The notes under the pieces: model-generated
Told to the model about the DNA's origin: nothing
Databases searched by the model: none
The model's input: the letters and a program-made list of their open reading frames with translations, nothing else
Source of the DNA: Candidatus Acidiferrales bacterium
Lineage (GTDB): Bacteria > Acidobacteriota > Terriglobia > Acidiferrales > UBA7541
Direction: 5' to 3'
Length of the DNA: 5,455 nt
Assembly (NCBI GenBank): GCA_955651735.1
Contig: CATPAM010000139.1
Coordinates: 1 to 5,455, forward strand
Shown here: positions 1 to 4,257 of the stretch, piece after piece
Numbering within the stretch: the first letter of the stretch is position 1
Layout: the number at the start of each line of letters is the position of its first letter
Translations under genes and position numbers: made by a program

Positions 1-687
1 GATCTCAGCCGCCGCCCGTTCAAGATTGTCGCCAGCAAGGAAGCCTATGAAACCAAGACCCTGATCGTGGCCGCCGGGGCTTCCGCGCGCCTTCTCGGGC
101 TTCCCTCCGAGCGCCACCTCATGGGCCACGGCGTTTCCACGTGTGCTACATGCGACGGCTACTTCTTCCGCGGCAAACCGATAGCCGTCGTAGGCGGCGG
201 GGATACCGCGATGGAAGAGGCCGTCTTCTTGACCCGCTACGCCAGCAAGGTCTATCTCGTTCATCGCCGCTCGGAGTTTCGCGCTTCCAAAATCATGCTC
301 GATCGCGCGCGGGCCAACGAAAAAGTCGAATTCGTCACGCCCGCGGTCGTCGACGAGATTCTCCCCCATGCCAACGGACACGTCGGCAGCGTGCGCCTTC
401 GCAACCCGGAAACCAATGCCACCAAAGAGCTCGAACTTGATGGTGTCTTTGTCGCGATCGGCCACGACCCCAACACGATTGTCTTCCGTGGCAAACTCGA
501 AATGGATCCCAACGGCTACCTTATTTCCCTGAATGGCAGCAAGACGACCGTTCCAGGCGTTTTCGTCGCCGGCGATGTGCAGGACCACCGCTATCGCCAG
601 GCGGTCACCGCCGCCGGCTCCGGCTGCATGGCCGCCCTGGACGCCGAAAAGTTCCTGGAAGAGCACAACGAAGAAGTGCTGTCCTAG
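1..687 (+). CDS. trxB: Thioredoxin reductase, 3' part (5' end outside the window)
   Basis: This is an NADPH-dependent FAD flavoprotein that passes electrons to thioredoxin in the cytoplasm. The frame is open from base 1, giving 228 visible residues up to the TAG at 685-687, which is followed directly by a second TAG. About 85-90 N-terminal residues, including the first FAD-binding GxGxxG, lie outside the window, judging from the usual family length of about 310-320. Visible landmarks are the redox-active CATC followed by DG (fragment residues 48-51), the NADPH-binding Rossmann motif [10 protein letters not shown] (65-74), the HRRxxxR NADPH-phosphate site (88-94), and the C-terminal FAD motif [20 protein letters not shown] (about 189-208). 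All key residues are present. A GTG at 67 is internal to the conserved fold and is not the real start. The proline dehydrogenase gene follows 34 bases downstream on the same strand, so the two may share a transcript. Family identity is very secure. Confidence 0.96.
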   Translation, partial: DLSRRPFKIVASKEAYETKTLIVAAGASARLLGLPSERHLMGHGVSTCATCDGYFFRGKPIAVVGGGDTAMEEAVFLTRYASKVYLVHRRSEFRASKIMLDRARANEKVEFVTPAVVDEILPHANGHVGSVRLRNPETNATKELELDGVFVAIGHDPNTIVFRGKLEMDPNGYLISLNGSKTTVPGVFVAGDVQDHRYRQAVTAAGSGCMAALDAEKFLEEHNEEVLS

Positions 688-721
688 TAGGCCATCTCTG
701 CCGCATGCATAATGAAGTTTC

Positions 722-1633
722 ATGCTTCGCTCCATTCTGCTGAAACTATCTGAGAGCCCCGGCTTCGCCCATTGGGTTACCTCCAACCCGACAACCCGCC
801 GCATGGCTCGCCGCTTCGTCGCCGGGGAAACGCTGGATGACGCCATCATCGCCGCGCGCGCCTGCAACAGCCTGGGGATGTACACCAGCCTCGATTACCT
901 CGGCGAAAGCGTCGCTACGGTCGCCGACGCACAGCGCGCTCGCGAAGCTTACCTCGAAATATTCGATCGCATCTCGCAGGAGCGCCTGCACGCCAACGTC
1001 TCCTGCAAGCTCACGCAACTCGGTCTCGACCTCAGCCCCGATTTCTGTGAAGGACTGCTGCTTTCTCTTGTCGAGCGCGCCGCCCGCTACGAAAATTTCC
1101 TGCGCGTGGACATGGAAAGTTCCGTTTACACCCAGCGCACCATCGATCTGGTCAAACACGTGCGCGCGCGCGATCCCGCTGTCGGCACGGTCATCCAGTC
1201 CTATCTCTATCGTAGTGAAGGCGACGTTCAGGGCTTGCTCACCTACGGCTGCCGCATTCGCCTGTGCAAGGGCGCTTACAAGGAATCTGACGAAGTAGCC
1301 TACGCGAGAAAAAGAGACGTCGATGGCAATTACGTTCGCCTGATGCAAATGCTGCTGCCCAGCGGTTTTTACCACGCCGTCGCCTCCCACGATCCCCGCA
1401 TGATTGCGCAGACCATTCGCTTCGCGGCCGCCAGGCAAATCTCCAAAGACGATTTCGAGTTCCAGATGCTCTACGGCGTGCGCACCGACCTGCAGCGCCA
1501 GCTCGTCAAGGACGGCTACCGGCTCCGCATTTACATCCCATATGGCCGCGACTGGTTTCCCTATTTCATGCGCCGTCTCGCCGAGCGCCCCGCCAATCTC
1601 GTCTTCTTTCTGCGGAATGTTCTTCGTCCTTAA
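722..1633 (+). CDS. Proline dehydrogenase, monofunctional (PRODH)
   Basis: This FAD enzyme oxidises L-proline to delta-1-pyrroline-5-carboxylate, the first step of proline catabolism, and passes electrons to the quinone pool. The protein has 303 residues, matching the short monofunctional PRODH enzymes (the Thermus enzyme is about 307) rather than the giant bifunctional PutA. A single (beta/alpha)8 barrel is expected. Landmarks are the SCKLTQLG strand with the substrate lysine K96, RVDMESS with D130, RLCKGAYKES (180-189), FEFQMLYG (246-252 region), and the hallmark YIPYGRDWFPYFMRRLAERP (271-290), whose R284-R285 pair binds the proline carboxylate. ATG 722 is the first start after an in-frame TGA at 713-715. 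The ribosome site is weak (AAG four bases upstream), which fits reading from the trxB transcript. No pyrroline-5-carboxylate dehydrogenase is visible. The gene ends 21 bases from the convergent methyltransferase gene with no clear terminator between them. It would be called putB in some genomes. Confidence 0.94.
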   Translation: MLRSILLKLSESPGFAHWVTSNPTTRRMARRFVAGETLDDAIIAARACNSLGMYTSLDYLGESVATVADAQRAREAYLEIFDRISQERLHANVSCKLTQLGLDLSPDFCEGLLLSLVERAARYENFLRVDMESSVYTQRTIDLVKHVRARDPAVGTVIQSYLYRSEGDVQGLLTYGCRIRLCKGAYKESDEVAYARKRDVDGNYVRLMQMLLPSGFYHAVASHDPRMIAQTIRFAAARQISKDDFEFQMLYGVRTDLQRQLVKDGYRLRIYIPYGRDWFPYFMRRLAERPANLVFFLRNVLRP

Positions 1634-1654
1634 GCGGCCTCTGACAATGCTCCG

Positions 1655-2311
1655 CTACAGTTTCCGGCAAATCGTTACGCCATCGCGCAGGGGAATCAAG
1701 ACCGGGAACAGCTCCTTCGACGTATACACCATCCGGTTGAACTCCTGCACGCCGCGCGTATCCTTGTCGTCGGTCGCCGCTGGCCGCGCCGCTTTGCCGG
1801 ACCACAGCGTATTGTCCGTCACGAGCAATCCGCCACGCTTCAGCTTCTGCAATGCCGATCGCAGCGCATCCGGATACTGATGCTTATCCACATCGATGAA
1901 GATGAAATCAAACTTTCCAGGCGTCTTCTTCACCAACTCCAGCGCGTTTCCCACCTGAACGTTGATGCGTTTGGAGACTCCTGCCTTACGGAAATGCTCT
2001 TGCGCTCGCCGTGCGGTTTCCGGATTGCCATCCGTATAGAAGACCTTCGCCGTCGGCCCCGCCGCCCGCGCCAGCCAGATCGTCGAGTACCCAATCGCCG
2101 ATCCCATCTCAAAAATTCGCGTCGCTCCCGAAACCTGCACCAGCAGCGTCAACATCCGCGCTACCGCCGGCCCAATAATCGGCACGTGATGCTCCGCAGC
2201 GTACGCTTCCATCTCTTTCACAGCCGCGTCGCGCTCCGGCAGCAAATCATAGATGTACTTGTCCACATCCTCTTGCGTGAAAGCGCTTCGCAGATTGTCG
2301 CTTCGGATCAT
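1655..2311 (-). CDS. Cation-dependent SAM O-methyltransferase (caffeoyl-CoA OMT-like, Methyltransf_3)
   Basis: This is a cytoplasmic class I methyltransferase that moves a methyl group from S-adenosylmethionine to a hydroxyl, usually of a catechol-like substrate; the real substrate cannot be read from the sequence. Its 218 residues are the normal length. SAM-binding motif I is RIFEMGSAIGYSTIWLA (65-81), followed by an acidic strand end at YTDGNP (92-97). FIFIDVDKHQYPDAL (136-150) and LLVTDNTLWSGK (162-173) supply the probable metal ligands D140, D166 and N167, with the same 26-residue spacing as in plant caffeoyl-CoA OMT. The end, LIPLRDGVTICRK, is typical of the family. Start ATG 2311-2309 overlaps the TGA of the upstream hydrolase gene (ATGA) and has a GGAGAGAG ribosome site seven bases upstream (2322-2315), inside the hydrolase coding sequence. 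It is therefore the last gene of the minus-strand unit and probably translationally coupled. Family is certain; substrate unknown. Confidence 0.93.
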   Translation of the reverse strand: MIRSDNLRSAFTQEDVDKYIYDLLPERDAAVKEMEAYAAEHHVPIIGPAVARMLTLLVQVSGATRIFEMGSAIGYSTIWLARAAGPTAKVFYTDGNPETARRAQEHFRKAGVSKRINVQVGNALELVKKTPGKFDFIFIDVDKHQYPDALRSALQKLKRGGLLVTDNTLWSGKAARPAATDDKDTRGVQEFNRMVYTSKELFPVLIPLRDGVTICRKL

Positions 2312-3021
2312 AGGCTCTCTCCAGGTTTCAGCGCGTGAATCTCCAGGCCAGCGATATCCTTGGCATCCTGCTTCAATTGTTCCGGTCTGCCCACCAAAAC
2401 AGGAAAAGTAGCGTAATGCATCGGCACCACATGTTTCACGCCCAGAAAGCGAATCGCGTGTGCTGCCTCTCGCGGCCCCATGGTAAAGTGATCGCCGATC
2501 GGCAACAGCGCCACATCCGGCTTATGTAGTTCTCCGATCAGCTTCATATCTCCGAACAACGCCGTGTCGCCCGCATGGTACGCCGTAAACCCACCCGGCA
2601 TGCGAATCACCAGCCCCGCCGGCTCACCGCCATAGATACGCTGCCCGTTGTCGTCGATTGAGTTCGAGTGGAACGCATGCGTCATCGTTACGTCGAAATC
2701 TCCAACCTTCTGCGTCCCTCCTTTACCCATCGGCTTCGTTTCTTCCTCGAATCCTTTGCTATCGATCCACAAGCAGGTCTCGAAAATGGCCACAATCTGC
2801 GGCTTGTGTTGTTTTGCGAGCGCCAGCAGGTCGCCGAGGTGATCGGAATGTGCATGCGAAAGGAAAATCACATCCAGCCGCGGCACCTTTTTCAGTTTCT
2901 CCGGGCACATAGGGTTCGTCATCACCCAAGGATCGATCAGCGCCACTTGCCCCGATGGGGTGGTCAGCGAAAACGTGCTATGTCCAAAATAAGTCACTGT
3001 GTTGCCCTTCATGTCGAGCAT
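2308..3021 (-). CDS. UPF0173-type metal-dependent hydrolase (metallo-beta-lactamase fold)
   Basis: This is a predicted cytoplasmic metallo-hydrolase of the UPF0173/COG2220 group. Its fold binds one or two metal ions and usually cleaves ester or phosphoester bonds, but the natural substrate of this group is not established. Its 237 residues fit the family. The first segment, TYFGHSTFSL (10-19), is a group hallmark. The metal site is complete: HAHSDH (H56, H58, D60, H61), the third ligand region THAFHS (H115/H118), D152 in YHAGDT, and H202 in VPMHY. GDHFTMGP (177-183) is also typical. There is no signal peptide. Start ATG 3021 has AGAGG six bases upstream (3032-3028); the alternative Met4 at 3012 sits too far from it. 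The gene lies 42 bases after the tlpA-like gene and its stop overlaps the methyltransferase start by four bases, so the three probably form one operon. Confidence 0.93.
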   Translation of the reverse strand: MLDMKGNTVTYFGHSTFSLTTPSGQVALIDPWVMTNPMCPEKLKKVPRLDVIFLSHAHSDHLGDLLALAKQHKPQIVAIFETCLWIDSKGFEEETKPMGKGGTQKVGDFDVTMTHAFHSNSIDDNGQRIYGGEPAGLVIRMPGGFTAYHAGDTALFGDMKLIGELHKPDVALLPIGDHFTMGPREAAHAIRFLGVKHVVPMHYATFPVLVGRPEQLKQDAKDIAGLEIHALKPGESL

Positions 3022-3063
3022 CAGACACCTCTGGATGGCATGTGAGGGATTAGCTGGAGCTCT

Positions 3064-3624
3064 TTACTTCGTCTGGGGCGCGTCGCCTGAACCGCCGTCT
3101 GAACCCAGCAGCTTGCGTATCGTCGCTTCGTAGGTCTCGCGGTTTCGTGCGCCGAAAAAGTGGCCGATTAGTCGGCCGTCCTTGTCATAAAGAAATGTCG
3201 CCGGGAGCTCGCCTCGCCAGTCCGGGAGCACCGCCTGATTAAATCCCGCCTCCTCTTCCGGCTTCCCCAGCTTCTTCCGGTAATTCGGGAACACGGGTTT
3301 GTAGCGCGCCATGAAACGCCGCATCAAAATCAAATCGCCATCCTGATCGGAATTCACGCCCACCACGCGCAGTCCCTTGGGCGCATACTCTTTCGCCAGC
3401 TCATTCAGCATCGGATATTCGTCGCGGCATGGCTCGCACCACGTCGCCCAGAAATTAATCAGCAGCGGCTTTCCGCGATTCTGCCGCACCAGTTCTTGAT
3501 AGCCCTGCACGTCGATGATTTGCGGATCGTGCAGCGCCTGGGTTTGCGGAGCTCCCGCAACCGAGACGCCAACAGCAGCAACCACTCCGAGCAGCAATGC
3601 GGCAACACCAATTCGGATTCGCAT
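3064..3624 (-). CDS. TlpA/ResA-type thioredoxin-fold protein, exported
   Basis: This is a predicted extracytoplasmic thiol-disulfide oxidoreductase of the TlpA/ResA/CcmG kind. Such proteins typically keep cysteines reduced for cytochrome c maturation or protect exported proteins. It has 186 residues. Residues 1-25 look like a signal peptide or membrane anchor: basic MRIR, then a hydrophobic run to about residue 20, then AGA, a possible but proline-followed cleavage site. The thioredoxin domain follows: LLINFWATWCEPC with the redox pair C63/C66, VVGVNSDQDG (87-96), and the cis-proline segment ELPATFLYDKDG with P141. The C-terminal tail is Gly/Ser/Asp-rich and probably flexible. The reading frame stays open upstream to 4077, but that stretch overlaps the ferredoxin gene. 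ATG 3624 is chosen because AAGGA lies six bases upstream within a GGAAGGAAGGA run and because the signal peptide starts there. Its CcdA/DsbD electron donor is not in the window. Confidence 0.9.
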   Translation of the reverse strand: MRIRIGVAALLLGVVAAVGVSVAGAPQTQALHDPQIIDVQGYQELVRQNRGKPLLINFWATWCEPCRDEYPMLNELAKEYAPKGLRVVGVNSDQDGDLILMRRFMARYKPVFPNYRKKLGKPEEEAGFNQAVLPDWRGELPATFLYDKDGRLIGHFFGARNRETYEATIRKLLGSDGGSGDAPQTK

Positions 3625-3643
3625 GTGGATTCCTTCCTTCCTC

Positions 3644-3672
3644 ATTTTATCTGTAGACCCCCAAGTTGAGAA
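3644..3672 (-). promoter_or_regulatory. Candidate sigma70 promoter for the tlpA-like/hydrolase/methyltransferase unit
   Basis: Read on the minus strand, TTCTCA (3672-3667) and TAAAAT (3649-3644) are separated by exactly 17 bases. They match the consensus at four and five of six positions. Transcription would begin near 3637, giving a leader of only about 13 bases that just includes the AAGGA ribosome site. Its -35 box overlaps that of the opposite promoter. Assigned by eye only. Confidence 0.45.
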
Positions 3673-3694
3673 ACCTATTCCCCCCGCGTACAAT
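3666..3694 (+). promoter_or_regulatory. Candidate strong sigma70 promoter for the ferredoxin gene
   Basis: TTGAGA (3666-3671) and TACAAT (3689-3694) each differ from the consensus at one base, and the spacer is the ideal 17 bases. Transcription would start near 3701, leaving an untranslated leader of about 107 bases before the ferredoxin ATG. The spacer holds a C-run (3680-3685). This is the best promoter-like sequence I found in the window. Confidence 0.6.
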
Positions 3695-3710
3695 TGATCC
3701 GTACCGCTTG

Positions 3711-3737
3711 TTGCCTCCGATGGAGCCGTGGTATAAG
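3711..3737 (+). promoter_or_regulatory. Weaker second promoter candidate upstream of the ferredoxin gene
   Basis: TTGCCT (3711-3716) is followed by TATAAG (3732-3737) with a short 15-base spacer; TTGTTG at 3708-3713 would give 18 bases but a poorer -35 match. If used, it would shorten the ferredoxin leader to about 64 bases. It is less convincing than the upstream promoter and may be chance. Confidence 0.22.
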
Positions 3738-3776
3738 TCACTTTCCGCTCGTCGCCCGCTCCGTCAGTGGTGCCAC
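3719..3776 (+). promoter_or_regulatory. Possible stem-loops in the ferredoxin leader
   Basis: GATGGAGC (3719-3726) can pair with GCTCCGTC (3758-3765) as an eight-base-pair stem with one G-U pair and a 31-base loop. A tight GTGG-TG-CCAC hairpin (3767-3776) follows at once, and the ribosome site lies 18 bases further on. If transcription starts near 3701, both are in the untranslated leader. I do not recognise a known riboswitch or iron-responsive element; the pairing may be chance in GC-rich DNA. Confidence 0.25.
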
Positions 3777-3794
3777 CGGGCCGCGGTCGAACAA

Positions 3795-3800
3795 AAGGAG
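3795..3800 (+). promoter_or_regulatory. Ribosome binding site deciding the ferredoxin start
   Basis: AAGGAG lies seven bases before ATG 3808. It fixes this start over the in-frame ATG at 3694, which would add a 38-residue tail unrelated to ferredoxins. A second ATG at 3801 touches the site but is out of frame. Confidence 0.85.
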
Positions 3801-3807
3801 ATGTGGC

Positions 3808-4071
3808 ATGGCTTACGTGATCGCCGAACCATGTATCGGCACAAAAGACAGCGCCTGCGTGGATGTCTGCCCGGTGGACTGCATCCACCCCCGCAAGGAC
3901 GAACCGCAGTTCGAAGGCGAAAAGCAGCTGTACATCAACCCGACCGAATGCATCGATTGTGGCGCCTGCGTTCCGGTTTGTCCCGTAACCGCCATTTTTG
4001 CCCTGGAAGACCTGCCGGAGAAGTGGCAGAGCTACACTCCCGTCAACGCCGATTGGTACGCCAAGAAGTAA
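3808..4071 (+). CDS. fdxA: Seven-iron ferredoxin ([3Fe-4S][4Fe-4S])
   Basis: This is a small acidic cytoplasmic electron carrier of 87 residues. The N-terminal pattern C9-x7-C17-x3-C21-P-x2-C25 and the second motif C48-x2-C51-x2-C54-x3-C58-P match the 7Fe ferredoxins of Thermus, Bacillus schlegelii and Azotobacter (FdI). By that homology C9, C17 and C58 bind the [3Fe-4S] cluster, and C21, C48, C51 and C54 bind the [4Fe-4S] cluster. C25 is left as a free cysteine, as in Azotobacter FdI. The second Cys of the first CxxC is replaced by Thr (CIGT), the usual sign of a 3Fe site. The opening [13 protein letters not shown] and the tail ending near WYAKK are close to the Bacillus/Thermus type and lack the long C-terminal extension of Azotobacter FdI. 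The gene stands alone between its own promoter and a 186-base spacer. Its redox partner is unknown. Confidence 0.95.
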   Translation: MAYVIAEPCIGTKDSACVDVCPVDCIHPRKDEPQFEGEKQLYINPTECIDCGACVPVCPVTAIFALEDLPEKWQSYTPVNADWYAKK

Positions 4072-4080
4072 CTGCATCAG

Positions 4081-4145
4081 TTGTAGGGGCGTGCTTCAGT
4101 TTACCCTGAGGAACGTAGAGCGCGTCCCGCCGGCTTTAGCCGCCA
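4081..4145 (+). repeat. Possible dispersed intergenic repeat (acidobacterial REP-like element)
   Basis: Just after the ferredoxin stop is a stretch beginning TTGTAGGGGCGTGCTTCAG. It holds an imperfect inverted repeat (CTTCAG at 4093-4098 against CTGAGG at 4106-4111) and ends in the palindrome CGGCTTTAGCCG (4131-4142). From memory, 'TAGGGGC...GCTTCAG...CGGCTTTAGCCG' blocks recur between genes in Acidobacteria. Only one copy is in this window, so repetition cannot be shown here. It could also act as a weak transcription end for the ferredoxin gene, but no T-run follows. The boundaries are approximate. Confidence 0.4.
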
Positions 4146-4203
4146 AAGTTTGCAGAGCACCCAGCCCGGTGCGTGATTCGCGCACTTCCACTCTGTCGGC
4201 GCA

Positions 4204-4231
4204 TTGCGAGTTCACCTGGCAGAGTTATTCT
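4204..4231 (+). promoter_or_regulatory. Weak promoter candidate for the GH57 gene
   Basis: TTGCGA (4204-4209) and TATTCT (4226-4231) are separated by 16 bases, and each box matches the sigma70 consensus at four of six positions. A start near 4238 would leave a leader of about 20 bases containing GGAGA (4240-4244), whose 13-base spacing to GTG 4258 is unusually long. Both the promoter and the ribosome site are low-strength guesses. Confidence 0.28.
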
Positions 4232-4257
4232 GTTTCTCTGGAGAACGCCCCGTCCCC

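Larger units (their letters stand above)
4072..4257. other. Intergenic spacer between the ferredoxin and GH57 genes
   Basis: No credible gene is present in these 186 bases. The left part holds the repeat-like element. The middle has a small hairpin, GTGCG (4169-4173) pairing with CGCAC (4181-4185) across seven bases, not followed by a T-run. The right part holds a weak promoter and the distant ribosome site of the GH57 gene. An in-frame TGA at 4174-4176 sets the upstream limit for the GH57 start. Confidence 0.6.

Noticed and set aside
746..1438. A 230-codon open frame on the minus strand inside the proline dehydrogenase gene
   Set aside because: It lies wholly opposite a complete, strongly conserved gene. 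Its translation shows no recognisable domain, and long antisense frames are common in GC-rich codon usage.
1634..1654. Bidirectional terminator between the convergent proline dehydrogenase and methyltransferase genes
   Set aside because: The 21 bases have no stem of useful length and no T-run on either strand.
3694..3807. Earlier ATG 3694 as ferredoxin start
   Set aside because: The added residues do not resemble any ferredoxin, the ATG sits on the -10 box of the best promoter, and a clear AAGGAG precedes ATG 3808.
3625..4077. N-terminal extension of the tlpA-like protein to a start at 4077 (337 residues in all)
   Set aside because: The extension runs antisense through the whole ferredoxin gene and both promoters, and would bury the signal peptide at about residue 150. 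The start at 3624 has a good ribosome site.
4169..4185. GTGCG/CGCAC hairpin as a rho-independent terminator for the ferredoxin gene
   Set aside because: The stem is only five pairs, about 100 bases past the stop, and is followed by TTCCAC rather than a T-run.
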